Counted from the first letter of the stretch, positions 24,994 to 33,731 are shown. The stretch is 64,000 nt of DNA from Flagellimonas aquimarina (GCF_003149745.1 NZ_QGEG01000004.1:124001-188000); one strand, 5' to 3'. Program-made: numbers and translations. The notes: generated by a model from the letters alone, not told the origin.

Positions 24994-26256
24994 TTAGGTT
25001 CCTCTGATAATTTTTACGGGATCCACTTTTTTTGCCTTGTTGGATGGTAAATAACCGGCAATAAAGGTTGAAATCAAAGCAAATGAGATTCCAATGGCAT
25101 AAAAGACAGGATTATGGTTTATGGGGTAAGTGGTAATTGTTGGAAGAGCTTCTGTTTCCCAAGGCAAATTATCTATCAACTGAGAGAAACCAAATCCAAT
25201 AAGAAGACCCGTTAATCCTCCAACAATCCCTATTATCATGGCTTGGCTCATGAAGATAAGTTGAACGTCCTTACCGGAAAACCCTGTTGCCTTTAAGATG
25301 GCGATATCCTTCATTTTTTCATAAATGAGCATATTCAAAATGTTGTAAATGCCAAAACCGGCAACAATGAGCAAGGTGACCGAGACCGAATAGGTTATCA
25401 AGTTTCGTATTTGGGTGCCGGTTTCAAATTGGGCATTGGCTTCTTTAATATCCATCGCCTTAATATTGAACTGTTTTCCCAAACGACTGGCCATATTGGG
25501 AGCATCTTCAATATCATAAAGCTTCACATTCACATCTGTAATATAGTTTTCTGCCTCCCCAAGAATTTTTTGCACTGTATTAATATTGGCAAAACTTTGG
25601 ATGTTGTCCACCTCAGCAATTCCACTTTGGTAAATACCCACTATTTTTAGGGGAAAAAGGGTTCCTTTAACTGTACTGATCTGTACTCTGTCACCAATGG
25701 AAAGCGACATTTTCTTTGCGATACCCGCCCCTAACAAAATCCCATTGGTGGTGTTTTTTAAAGCTTCAGGTGTACCCTCTGTAATGTAATCATGAAAATT
25801 TGATAGCCTTACCTCTTCCATAACGTCTATTCCGGTAAGATTCCCTCCCAAATCAATGGATCCGGACAGGTAAAATATCTGCGCCCTAACCTGTGGAGTG
25901 GCCCCTTTTACATTATCATCCTCTTTTAGATAGTTTAAAATGGGCAATGCGTTATGAATTTTCTTTTGGCTCAACTTAGGTTTTATGGAATGCACCTGGT
26001 TCAATCCATCTTCAAATTCTGGATATAGCAGTATGGGCTGATTTTCTGAAGGTTCAATTTCGTTATATAGATGTATATGAGGTGTTTGGTTGAGTACCAA
26101 ATCATCAAGCATAGTATTTACACCTGTCATAAAACTTACCAGGGTGATATAAGCACCAATGCCAAAAGTAACACCTAAAGAAGCAGTCACGGTAGACTTT
26201 GATTTGGTGACCAAATGTGTTTTGGCAATATTGAGAATCACCTTCCAATTAATCAT
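24994..26256 (-). CDS. ABC transporter permease (MacB/LolE type, FtsX domain)
   Basis: The 420-residue protein has one N-terminal membrane span (about 20-45), a large extracytoplasmic MacB-PCD domain (about 50-270) and three C-terminal FtsX spans (about 285-310, 335-360, 385-405; with IYNILNMLIYEKMKDIAILKATGFSG). With the ATPase and the HlyD-like adaptor it forms a tripartite-type export or lipoprotein/envelope machine; the cargo is unknown. Its start codon overlaps the stop codon of the adaptor gene by one base. Confidence 0.9.
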   Translation of the reverse strand: MINWKVILNIAKTHLVTKSKSTVTASLGVTFGIGAYITLVSFMTGVNTMLDDLVLNQTPHIHLYNEIEPSENQPILLYPEFEDGLNQVHSIKPKLSQKKIHNALPILNYLKEDDNVKGATPQVRAQIFYLSGSIDLGGNLTGIDVMEEVRLSNFHDYITEGTPEALKNTTNGILLGAGIAKKMSLSIGDRVQISTVKGTLFPLKIVGIYQSGIAEVDNIQSFANINTVQKILGEAENYITDVNVKLYDIEDAPNMASRLGKQFNIKAMDIKEANAQFETGTQIRNLITYSVSVTLLIVAGFGIYNILNMLIYEKMKDIAILKATGFSGKDVQLIFMSQAMIIGIVGGLTGLLIGFGFSQLIDNLPWETEALPTITTYPINHNPVFYAIGISFALISTFIAGYLPSNKAKKVDPVKIIRGT

Positions 26257-27338
26257 TATTTCGGTTTTAAAATATAGGTGTTTTCGTTAATTCCACTTAG
26301 AATTTCTACTCTATCCATACTCTGAACACCAGTGATAACCTCTACTTCTCCATCTTCTGTTAGCACCTTGGTTCCTTCAATAAGATATTCCTTGGGCAAT
26401 GTAAGGGCATCTTCTTTTTCTGCAATCAGGATATTTCCTTCTCCGGAGAGTCCTGGGTATAATTTGTTGGGAGGAGCAATAAAAATCGCTTCTACCTTAA
26501 AAGTCTGTGAACGTTCATCTTTTCTAGGGTATATTTTGTGAAGTTTTGCCTCAAATACTTCAGAATTATATGCATCCAGAGTGATTAGGATTCTTTGCCC
26601 TAGATCCAATTTTACAATATCCACCTCATCAACCAATAGTTCTACCATGAACTTGTTGCTCAGTCCAACAGCTGCTATTGGTTCTAAGGTATTTACTATT
26701 TCGCCTGGGTTTTTGTAAAGTGCATATACCTTACCATCAATTTTGCTGGCCACAGTAAAGTCTTCTGAAAGCGTTTGTGAAGTTTTATAGTTGTTTTCAG
26801 CTTGTTTTACCTGGGTTTGAAGTTCTTTCTTTGTACGCTGGTATTTGCTTTTCAACAGACTTACATTATTTTGAGAAAGCTCATAGGCCAATTTCCTATT
26901 GTCAAATTCCAACTTTGAACCTATGTTTTGCGCCCATAAGTTTTTTTGTCGGAAGTAGTTGATGGAATCATTTCTGAGTTTTAATTCAGAGGCCTCTATT
27001 TCATCCAGAATGGCTGCTAGTATCGCGGCATTTCCATTGTAGTTTTCCTTTGCCAACTCAAACGACAGTTTTGCATTTTCAACACTCAGTTTTGGAGAGG
27101 TGTTGATAATCTGTACTATTCCATCTCCTTTGCCCACCAAATCACCTTCTTCCACCAGATTTTTATCCAAGATTCCTACTACAGAAGAGTATGCTTGGTA
27201 TAGACTATCTGGTTGAACAGTGGCTGAGGCATACACAGATTCTGTGACAGTCCTCTTTTCTGGATATATGTTGTCTGTTTTAGTGCTACAAGAATATAAG
27301 CCTAAAAAAACCGCTAAAAAGAATGAGTGTCTCATCAT
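26256..27338 (-). CDS. HlyD/MacA-type periplasmic adaptor lipoprotein
   Basis: The start at 27338 (MMRHSFFLAVFLGLYSC) gives a clean lipoprotein signal with lipobox LYSC. An upstream in-frame start at 27422 would overlap the preceding gene and hide the signal. The mature part shows a lipoyl half (NLVEEGDLVGKGDGIVQI), a helical hairpin of about 100 residues, the second lipoyl half (VASKIDGKVYALYKNPGEIV) and a beta-barrel domain. It probably couples the MacB-like permease to an outer-membrane channel, which is not encoded here. Confidence 0.88.
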   Translation of the reverse strand: MMRHSFFLAVFLGLYSCSTKTDNIYPEKRTVTESVYASATVQPDSLYQAYSSVVGILDKNLVEEGDLVGKGDGIVQIINTSPKLSVENAKLSFELAKENYNGNAAILAAILDEIEASELKLRNDSINYFRQKNLWAQNIGSKLEFDNRKLAYELSQNNVSLLKSKYQRTKKELQTQVKQAENNYKTSQTLSEDFTVASKIDGKVYALYKNPGEIVNTLEPIAAVGLSNKFMVELLVDEVDIVKLDLGQRILITLDAYNSEVFEAKLHKIYPRKDERSQTFKVEAIFIAPPNKLYPGLSGEGNILIAEKEDALTLPKEYLIEGTKVLTEDGEVEVITGVQSMDRVEILSGINENTYILKPK

Positions 27339-27354
27339 GGTCTTACATAAATGT

Positions 27355-27816
27355 CTATTGGGATTTGTTTCTTTTGTTTCGTGCATTCTTCTTTTGCCAT
27401 CCTCTCCAGTTGGGGATGCCATTTTGATTTCTTAGAGGCAAGACAACTTCATTTATTTTAACTTCCATTGCTATAATGGCAGGAGTTCCTTCATAAGTAA
27501 TTCTTGAGCCCGTAATGGACAAAGTATCCCCAATTGAAAAAATAACATCTTGATCGTCTATATACCATGATGGACCAAGATGAACCGGGATAACCCCTTG
27601 ATCGTTTTTTACCTCTAGATGTATGCCATAGGTGGATTTTTGGGCTTCATAGATCGTTAGTATGGATGTTACAGAAGCCTCAAAAGTTTCTATCGTTTTT
27701 GGGTTGAACATTTTTCCATAATTGGAGGTTTTGTTTGCACTTCCATCCCCTTTCTGAGCATAGAGCGCCATGGCTCCCATAACTGCAAAAGCAATTAAAA
27801 ATAAAGTCTTTTTCAT
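27355..27816 (-). CDS. Secreted OB-fold-like protein, first gene of the ABC operon
   Basis: The ATG at 27816 gives a normal signal peptide (MKKTLFLIAFAVMG…LYAQ). Longer versions back to 27921 would cross the promoter box. The ~130-residue mature protein contains GIHLEVKNDQGVIPVHLGPSWYI and GDTLSITGSRITYEGTPAIIAMEV, a small beta-barrel pattern like periplasmic OB-fold proteins of the MamS/MamX-like group. It ends in a basic, Asn-rich tail. The perfect -7 element TACCTTTG lies 28 nt upstream. Confidence 0.6.
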   Translation of the reverse strand: MKKTLFLIAFAVMGAMALYAQKGDGSANKTSNYGKMFNPKTIETFEASVTSILTIYEAQKSTYGIHLEVKNDQGVIPVHLGPSWYIDDQDVIFSIGDTLSITGSRITYEGTPAIIAMEVKINEVVLPLRNQNGIPNWRGWQKKNARNKRNKSQ

Positions 27817-27843
27817 CTTTATGGATTTTTTGATTTCTACTTT

Positions 27844-27917
27844 CAAAGGTATTTTGATATGGTACAATTTAGAATGACGTAGGTCATTGTAAATGCGTTT
27901 CAATTCAATTTCTTTTG
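27844..27917. promoter_or_regulatory. Shared FNR-like box between the ABC operon and the ytfI/ytfJ-like pair
   Basis: Box TGACGTAGGTCA at 27875-27886, identical to 22281-22292. Leftward -7 element TACCTTTG (complement of 27844-27851) is perfect. Rightward TTCTTTTG at 27910-27917 is one base off. Both are centred 33 nt from the box. Confidence 0.7.
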
Positions 27918-27932
27918 TCACTAAAACAGAAA

Positions 27933-28436
27933 ATGGCTGTTCTGGTTGTATTAATTGTTTTTGTGCTGCTGATCATTGGTTTTCTATTGGTCCCAATTGA
28001 TTTTTACATAAACACAGAGAGGGATGAATATTACCTTAGGTTAAAGGGGTTGGCAACTGTAAGTATGGAGCATGATCAAGAGGAAGTTATAAAGTTAAAA
28101 TTGAAGACGCTTTTTTTTCACCATTATTTCTACCCCCTTAGAGGAAAATCTTCTAAAAAACAGAAAAAAATCAAAGACAATAAGAAGACCGGAGGAAAAA
28201 ATGTTTCAATAAAAAGGATAGTTGCACTACTGAAATCTTTTAAAGTTAAAAGGTTTGTGTTGGATATTGATACTGGAGATTGCATAGCCAATGCAAAATT
28301 GGCTCCTCTTTTTGCTTTTCTGAACTATTATGTGGCACATTTCAGCGTCAATTTTGAAGACAGAAACTTTTTATTGATACACCTACATAACCGCCCAATA
28401 AACCTTATTAAATCATTTATTAATACTAAAACTTAA
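27933..28436 (+). CDS. DUF2953-like (YtfI-type) membrane-anchored protein
   Basis: The ATG at 27933 is preferred over a TTG at 27915, which lies inside the predicted -7 element. The 168-residue protein has one N-terminal membrane span (residues 3-24), then a beta-rich domain (VPIDFYINTERDEYYLRLKGLATVS), a Lys-rich linker, and a C-terminal half with NAKLAPLFAFLNYYVAHFSVNFED. This order matches DUF2953, the YtfI family, which in Bacillus is encoded next to ytfJ. The same pairing occurs here. Confidence 0.6.
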   Translation: MAVLVVLIVFVLLIIGFLLVPIDFYINTERDEYYLRLKGLATVSMEHDQEEVIKLKLKTLFFHHYFYPLRGKSSKKQKKIKDNKKTGGKNVSIKRIVALLKSFKVKRFVLDIDTGDCIANAKLAPLFAFLNYYVAHFSVNFEDRNFLLIHLHNRPINLIKSFINTKT

Positions 28437-28440
28437 TGTC

Positions 28441-28809
28441 ATGGATTTACACTTTGAAGAATTACTAAAACAGATTACGGACTTTATAAAGTCTGAAGCA
28501 AAAACAGAAACTATTGTTGGAGAACAGTTTCAACTTGGAGAATTTAAATGTGTGCCCGTTATTAAAGTAGGCATGGGATTTGGCTCTGGAGGAGGTGAAG
28601 GTACAGAAGGAAAAGTACGTAAAGGCGAAGGAATGGGAGCAGGTGCCGGTATTGGCATAGAGCCCATTGGTTTTTTGGTGAGCAGAGCTGATGAAATCTC
28701 ATTCTTGGCTGCCGGTAAAACTCATGGATTGGCAGCAGTGTTTGAAAAGGTACCAGATTTGATTGAACGAATTGCAAAAAACAAGAGCAAGGAAGAAACA
28801 ATGGCTTAA
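28441..28809 (+). CDS. GerW / YtfJ family protein
   Basis: The 122-residue soluble protein carries the YtfJ/GerW signature: TIVGEQFQLGEFKCVPVIKVGMGFGSGGGEG, a Gly-rich segment with GAGAGIGIEPIGFLV, and a hydrophobic C-terminal helix. In Bacillus GerW is needed for SleB-dependent spore germination, but the family is widespread in non-spore formers with unknown function. It lies 4 nt after the YtfI-like gene and is followed by a strong terminator. Confidence 0.85.
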   Translation: MDLHFEELLKQITDFIKSEAKTETIVGEQFQLGEFKCVPVIKVGMGFGSGGGEGTEGKVRKGEGMGAGAGIGIEPIGFLVSRADEISFLAAGKTHGLAAVFEKVPDLIERIAKNKSKEETMA

Positions 28810-28825
28810 AAACACATTGTTAAAT

Positions 28826-28860
28826 TAAAAAAGGAGCGCTTTAAAGCGCTCCTTTTTTTT
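28826..28860. terminator. Bidirectional terminator
   Basis: AAAAAAGGAGCGCTTT pairs with AAAGCGCTCCTTTTTT, a nearly perfect palindrome with A- and T-runs on both sides. It lies between convergent genes. Confidence 0.9.
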
Positions 28861-28865
28861 TGAAT

Positions 28866-30113
28866 TTATACTTCCTTTCCCTTCAACATTTTGTTCCAAT
28901 ACAGGTAGGGTAGAATGTACTTTTTTAAAATCCACAGGCGCCAATGTTCTTTGCTAGAGTCTTTGATGAACATTCGTTTTAATTTTGGGTCTGGCATAAA
29001 ATTTTTGTCATAGTCAAACTCGGCCAGCGCCATTTTACCGTACCCAGTAATAAAAGGACATGACGTATATCCATCATATACCTTATTGCCCAATTCTTTG
29101 GTTTTTATAAGTAGTAAAATATTATTGACAACGACTGGTGCTTGCTTTCTAATGGCGGCACCAGTTTTGGAGGTAGGTAGATTACTGGCATCACCAAGAC
29201 TGAATATATTAGAAAACTGTTTGTGCTGAAGTGTTTTGCTATCAATATTGACCCATCCATTTTCATCTGCGAGGTTTGATTTACCTATAAAGTCTGGAGG
29301 TATATTTATTGGAACTACGTGCAACATATCGTATTTAATTCCGACCAAACCATTTTCTTCTAATACTTGAAGTTGGGTGGGATTATGTTCCACAAAATCT
29401 GGTGCAACTTTAAACCAAGCTATTTTGTTTTTTCCATCTACTTTTTTTAGTTCATGCTCAAACTTGACGTTAATTCCCTTTCTATTAACAACTTTCCAAA
29501 GTGTATCTGCTATTTTCTTTACGGAAAATATGATATCACTTGCAGATGCAAATACCACTGAAGTATTTTTCTTGATTCCACGTTTTTTAAAATGGTCATC
29601 GGCCAAATACATTACTTTCTGTGGCGCTCCACCACATTTATAGGGTTTAGGTGGTTGTATAAACAGTGCAACGCCCCCCTTAAAGTTTTTTATGACTTGC
29701 CAGGTATGATTGGGGTCGGTATAATTGCTGCAGACCACTCCTTTGTCAAGCGATTCATCCAAGCCTTCTGTTAAAGAAGGTGCAAGTTTTAACCCGGGAG
29801 CTATTACAAGGAATTCATAAGTGATATGCCTACCATTGGATATAGTGACCGTATTGTTTTTGCCATCTATTGATACAACTTCTTCCTTAATCCAATCGGC
29901 CCTTTTTGGAATAACCGTTTTCATGGGCCTCAAGGTTTTCTTATAATTATAAGTGCCCCCACCAACTAAGGTCCAAGCTGGTTGATACCTATGGCTTTCT
30001 GAAGGTTCTATAATACCAATATGCAGTTTTGGATTTTTTTTGAGCAAACTGCTAGAAACCATTATTCCTGCTGTTCCACCTCCAATAATCAATATTTGAT
30101 ATCGAGTTTTCAT
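28866..30113 (-). CDS. sqr: Sulfide:quinone oxidoreductase-like FAD protein
   Basis: The start at 30113 (MKTRYQILIIGGGTAG) puts the FAD-binding GxGxxG at the N-terminus. The 415-residue protein shows the mitochondrial-type SQR pattern: QPPKPYKCGGAPQK (Cys160), YDMLHVVPINIPPDF, SLGDASNLPTSKTGAA and YTSCPFITGYGK (Cys352). The two cysteines match the catalytic disulfide pair of SQR. It would oxidise sulfide to persulfide with electrons passed to quinone at the membrane. The gene directly follows (1 nt) the persulfide dioxygenase-rhodanese gene, completing a sulfide-oxidation unit. Confidence 0.88.
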   Translation of the reverse strand: MKTRYQILIIGGGTAGIMVSSSLLKKNPKLHIGIIEPSESHRYQPAWTLVGGGTYNYKKTLRPMKTVIPKRADWIKEEVVSIDGKNNTVTISNGRHITYEFLVIAPGLKLAPSLTEGLDESLDKGVVCSNYTDPNHTWQVIKNFKGGVALFIQPPKPYKCGGAPQKVMYLADDHFKKRGIKKNTSVVFASASDIIFSVKKIADTLWKVVNRKGINVKFEHELKKVDGKNKIAWFKVAPDFVEHNPTQLQVLEENGLVGIKYDMLHVVPINIPPDFIGKSNLADENGWVNIDSKTLQHKQFSNIFSLGDASNLPTSKTGAAIRKQAPVVVNNILLLIKTKELGNKVYDGYTSCPFITGYGKMALAEFDYDKNFMPDPKLKRMFIKDSSKEHWRLWILKKYILPYLYWNKMLKGKEV

Positions 30114-30114
30114 C

Positions 30115-31536
30115 TTACAGCATGGTGGTTGGTTCAGCGTAATCGGAAATATCAAACTTACCAGTTTCTTTCATTGCTTTGAATCCACCTTTAATATCGA
30201 TCATGTTTTCATAGCCCATAGCACGTAGAATGGAAATAAATACCATAGATCTATAACCACTTCTGCAGTGAACGTAGTAAATTTTGTTTTTGTCAATTTC
30301 GGATAAACTATCCTTAAAATAATCTAGAGGAAGATTAATGGCGTGCAATACATGTTCGCTGTTATATTCACTATTTCTTCTTACATCTAAAAGATTTACA
30401 TGTTTCTCTTCCATTATAGACGCTAGCCTTTCCGCCCTTATTGATTTTACCGTGAACAATTGTTTGCTTGCCTGCAACCATGCCTTAATACCACCTTTTA
30501 GGTAACCAAGTGTATTGTCAAAACCTATTCTGGCCAATCGCGTAGCTACCTCTTCTTCTTTGCCTTTATTGGCTATGATCAATAATGGTTGTTTCACATC
30601 AACAATGGTTGTGCCCACCCAATTTGCAAAACTGCCATCTAACCCAATGTTGTAGGAATTTGGAATATATCCGCGAGCAAAGTCCTGTGCATCTCGAGTA
30701 TCTATAATTATGGCATTGGTCTCTTCCTGAGCAGCTTCAAAAGCAGCTACACTTAAAGGAGTGGTTCCTTTTGAGATAACTTGGTCAACTGACTCGTACC
30801 CTTGAATGTTCATGAGGACATTTTGAGGAAAATACCCAGGTGGAGGCGTTAAACCTGTTAAAATACTATCAATGAAATCTTCTCTTGATAAATCAGGGTC
30901 CAGGGCATAATTTGTCTTTTTTTGATGGCCTAGTGTATCTGTGGTCTCATCACTCATCATTTTACCACATGCACTGCCCGCACCATGTCCAGGATATACT
31001 ATAATATCATCGTTTAAAGGCATTATTTTGTTCCTTAAAGAATCATATAAATGTCCTGCCAGTTTCTCTTGCGTAAGTTCTGCAATTACTTTTTGGGCTA
31101 AATCTGGTCTGCCCACATCACCTATAAAAAGAGTATCACCAGAAAACAAAGAAGTTTCCTTTCCGTTTTCATCAATCAACAAATAGCAACTGCTTTCCAT
31201 TGTATGGCCAGGGGTATGCATTAATTTTATGGTTGCACTTCCCAGTTTAAATTCTTGATTGTCTTTTGCTGATAAAAAATCAAAGCCGGTTTCCATTGTT
31301 GTGGGACCATATACTATTGTTGCTCCTGTTTTTTTAGCTAAATCAATATGGCCCGAAACAAAGTCTGCATGAAAATGTGTTTCAAAAACATACTTGATCT
31401 GAGCACCGCGTTCTTTGGCCATTTCAATGTATGGTTCTACTTCCCGTAAAGGATCAATAATGGCTGCTTCTCCATTGCTTTCTATATAATAGGCGCCTTG
31501 TGCCAAACACCCAGTGTATATCTGTTCTACGTTCAT
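30115..31536 (-). CDS. Persulfide dioxygenase-like MBL protein with two rhodanese domains
   Basis: An ETHE1-type metallo-beta-lactamase domain (residues 1-225) contains THFHAD (H54, H56, D58), HTPGH (H107, H111) and the SGDTLFIGDVGRPDL motif of persulfide dioxygenases. Two rhodanese domains follow. The first (about 262-358) has IANKGK with Asn323 in place of the catalytic Cys and is probably inactive. The second (about 368-465) has the intact HCRSGYRS loop (Cys424). The enzyme should oxidise glutathione-type or low-molecular persulfide to sulfite and transfer sulfane sulfur. It is the first gene of the sqr operon. Confidence 0.9.
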   Translation of the reverse strand: MNVEQIYTGCLAQGAYYIESNGEAAIIDPLREVEPYIEMAKERGAQIKYVFETHFHADFVSGHIDLAKKTGATIVYGPTTMETGFDFLSAKDNQEFKLGSATIKLMHTPGHTMESSCYLLIDENGKETSLFSGDTLFIGDVGRPDLAQKVIAELTQEKLAGHLYDSLRNKIMPLNDDIIVYPGHGAGSACGKMMSDETTDTLGHQKKTNYALDPDLSREDFIDSILTGLTPPPGYFPQNVLMNIQGYESVDQVISKGTTPLSVAAFEAAQEETNAIIIDTRDAQDFARGYIPNSYNIGLDGSFANWVGTTIVDVKQPLLIIANKGKEEEVATRLARIGFDNTLGYLKGGIKAWLQASKQLFTVKSIRAERLASIMEEKHVNLLDVRRNSEYNSEHVLHAINLPLDYFKDSLSEIDKNKIYYVHCRSGYRSMVFISILRAMGYENMIDIKGGFKAMKETGKFDISDYAEPTTML

Positions 31537-31599
31537 AATTATATTGTTTTATTATATTTTTAGATATGATGAAGTACTAAAATCTATTTCACAAATACA

Positions 31600-31613
31600 G
31601 TAACAAAGGTTAC
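31600..31613. promoter_or_regulatory. GTAAC-N4-GTTAC palindrome upstream of the sulfide-oxidation operon
   Basis: GTAACAAAGGTTAC lies 64 nt upstream of the persulfide dioxygenase start. A third half-site GTAAC follows at 31619-31623. The same palindrome type occurs at 17691-17704. The TGA-N6-TCA box of the neighbouring operons is absent here, so another regulator may act. Confidence 0.45.
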
Positions 31614-31647
31614 CGAACGTAACTTACTTCAGCACTTGAAGACATCT

Positions 31648-32268
31648 TTAAAAGTTTAGTTTTCTTATTTCCCAGTTGTTTTCAACCTTGACCGCAACAA
31701 GTTTATCATTGAGGATTTTTGTATTGATACGAGGAAGTTTGTACCTACTTTTCTTCAATTGTATATTATACCTTCTTCCCAAGAATTCTATAATCTCGCC
31801 AGAAGTGTCCATTATAACTTCATGAAACTTGTCTTCATAAATGTTAAGTTTAAATTCGTTCTGTCCTCTAAATATTTTTTCATGAATTATTCCATTGGTA
31901 ACCCCATCCTTAAATGGATTTACGTTTAAAAACTGATATTCAATCACCAATTTACCTTTGGTATCAATGAAACCATATACAGGAATTTCATCAACGTATG
32001 TTCTTACTATGCAGCGTCCATTAGAGAATTGGGGGTATTTCACAGCTTTTACACCCTCTGATGAGTCGCTGGCATTAGGATTCCAATAAACATCCTCCCT
32101 AAAATCTATGATAATATTGCCCAAATCATCAATGAATGCCCATTGTTTTCCCTTTCTTATTCCAGCGAGCCCTTCACTAAATGGAGCAACTTCATCCAGT
32201 GTTTTTGGCAATTGTGCCGTTAAATTAGTTACTAAAAAAAATACTAGTATTGTTGCTAAAGTTTTCAT
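31648..32268 (-). CDS. WG-repeat-like secreted protein, 206 aa
   Basis: A signal peptide (cleavage near LTAQ) is followed by WG-type repeats: FSEGLAGIRKGKQWAFIDDLGNIIIDF, FSNGRCIVRT…YGFIDTKGKLVIEYQF and a weaker C-terminal copy. WG repeats form small beta motifs of unknown role in secreted or envelope proteins. It lies 26 nt downstream of the DUF2267 gene on the same strand and may share its stress promoter. Confidence 0.7.
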   Translation of the reverse strand: MKTLATILVFFLVTNLTAQLPKTLDEVAPFSEGLAGIRKGKQWAFIDDLGNIIIDFREDVYWNPNASDSSEGVKAVKYPQFSNGRCIVRTYVDEIPVYGFIDTKGKLVIEYQFLNVNPFKDGVTNGIIHEKIFRGQNEFKLNIYEDKFHEVIMDTSGEIIEFLGRRYNIQLKKSRYKLPRINTKILNDKLVAVKVENNWEIRKLNF

Positions 32269-32294
32269 CTGTTACTTTTTTTATTTATTACTTT

Positions 32295-32747
32295 TTAGAA
32301 CATGATATTGGAATACACCATGTTTTTTAGTTCTTTGGGCAATGCATCTCTTATATCTTCCAATTCGCCTAGCGATACATATTTTCTTAAAAAGACAAAG
32401 GTTGTTTTGATGTACCTTTCGGCAACCTCATCGCTGTACTCAAAATCGTTGATTGCAGCGGGACCATCATGTTGACGCACCAAATCAATGAAATCCGCCA
32501 TACGTTTGGCTTTTATTTTCTTACTGTGAAGTTTCCAACCTTGAACATAAACCGCTTTAAGGAACATTGGCAGCTGTGCAATAAACTGAAGCGATTCTTG
32601 CGTTGGGATAATATCGCGCAAAGCATGAAGAATTGCGCTCAAAATACGCCCCGCTTTATCCGTATTATCCCCTAGGTTCATTTTCTTGGTATATTCATTC
32701 ATGAACCTGTTTCCCTCTGTAGCATATTTATTAAAATTGAGTGCCAT
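32295..32747 (-). CDS. DUF2267 domain protein
   Basis: The start at 32747 (MALNFNKYATEGNRFM) is preferred; an ATG 17 codons upstream lies inside the promoter region. The 150-residue helical protein carries the DUF2267 layout, two similar helical halves (AGRILSAILHALRDIIPTQESLQFIAQLP and ERYIKTTFVFLRKYVSLGELEDIRDALP). Function is unknown; the family is frequent beside Usp and Hsp20 genes. A leftward -7 element AACCTTTG (complement of 32770-32777) sits 33 nt from the shared FNR-like box. Confidence 0.85.
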   Translation of the reverse strand: MALNFNKYATEGNRFMNEYTKKMNLGDNTDKAGRILSAILHALRDIIPTQESLQFIAQLPMFLKAVYVQGWKLHSKKIKAKRMADFIDLVRQHDGPAAINDFEYSDEVAERYIKTTFVFLRKYVSLGELEDIRDALPKELKNMVYSNIMF

Positions 32748-32769
32748 GTTTTTTATTTTGTGATTGTTA

Positions 32770-32843
32770 CAAAGGTTGGAGTAGACAATTAAATACAAAA
32801 TGATTTAGGTCATGGCCTAGGGGAATAATGCCTTTTATTTTTA
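32770..32843. promoter_or_regulatory. Shared FNR-like box between DUF2267 and usp 3
   Basis: Box TGATTTAGGTCA at 32801-32812. Rightward -7 element TATTTTTA at 32836-32843; leftward AACCTTTG at 32777-32770. Both are centred 33 nt away. Confidence 0.7.
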
Positions 32844-32909
32844 CTCAAAATTGGTGGTTGTGTTCAAAGACAATCAATTGGTTATGAAACCTTCATTAAA
32901 AAAGAGCTT

Positions 32910-33731
32910 ATGAAAAAAATATTGGTGCCCGTTGATTTTTCTGAATATTCAGAATACGCCTTGGAAGTTGCAGCGCAAATTGCAAAGCAACAAAATGCCG
33001 GTATCATTATTTTTCATATGGTCGGTATTTCTGAATCTGTTCTTTCCAAATCTGAACTTGAGGAAGAAGAAGAGGCAAAGTATTACATCCATTTGGCCAA
33101 GGAAAAAATAAAAACGTTTACAGATAAACCTTATTTAGAGGGTATTGATGTTAAAACGGTACTTCAAAATCTCAAAATTTTTAGTGAGATTGATTTGGTC
33201 GCAAAAGAGCAAAGTGCAGATTTAATTGTTATGGGATCGCACGGAATTAGCGGTTTAAAAACAGTTTTTGTAGGATCTAATACGGAAAAAGTAATACGTA
33301 CTGCCCAGGTGCCGGTAATTGTAATAAAAAGGAGACGCCCAAGTTTTGATGTCAAAAACATAGTTTTTGCTTTCGATCTAAAACAGGAAAATGCAAATGC
33401 TTTTAAGGCAGTTCAAGAGTTTGCCAAAACATTTTCTGCAACGCTTCACTTGGTCTATATCAACACGGTAGGCATTAATTATATGAGCAACTCTCAAATA
33501 CAACAAAAAATAGATGCGTTTTTAGCTTTGATCGGAGAAGAAATACCGATCAAAATCTATAATGACTATTCAGTGGAGCTGGGGATATTTAATTATGCCA
33601 ATGATGTAAATGCCGATATGGTGGCCATACCAACTCATGGCAGAAGAGGATTGGCACATTTTTTTATTGGTAGTATTGGAGAAAGTGTGGCTAACCAGTC
33701 AAGTACTCCAATAATGACCGTTAAAATTTGA
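32910..33731 (+). CDS. Tandem universal stress protein, 273 aa
   Basis: Of the ten Usp proteins this one is closest to the classical family. Domain 1 (1-145) has G109-x2-G112-x9-G122-S123. Domain 2 also keeps a near-complete loop (PTHGRRGLAHFFIGS; the first Gly is Pro), unlike its paralogues, and ends in the usual SSTPIMTVKI strand. An acidic insertion (EEEEEAKY) lies near residue 52. It stands alone, and its stop codon abuts the convergent terB-like gene. Confidence 0.9.
   Translation: MKKILVPVDFSEYSEYALEVAAQIAKQQNAGIIIFHMVGISESVLSKSELEEEEEAKYYIHLAKEKIKTFTDKPYLEGIDVKTVLQNLKIFSEIDLVAKEQSADLIVMGSHGISGLKTVFVGSNTEKVIRTAQVPVIVIKRRRPSFDVKNIVFAFDLKQENANAFKAVQEFAKTFSATLHLVYINTVGINYMSNSQIQQKIDAFLALIGEEIPIKIYNDYSVELGIFNYANDVNADMVAIPTHGRRGLAHFFIGSIGESVANQSSTPIMTVKI

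Noticed and set aside
27338..27422. Overlap of the HlyD-like gene with the OB-fold gene through an upstream start at 27422
   Set aside because: The longer start gives no signal peptide; the ATG at 27338 gives a clear lipoprotein signal and no overlap.
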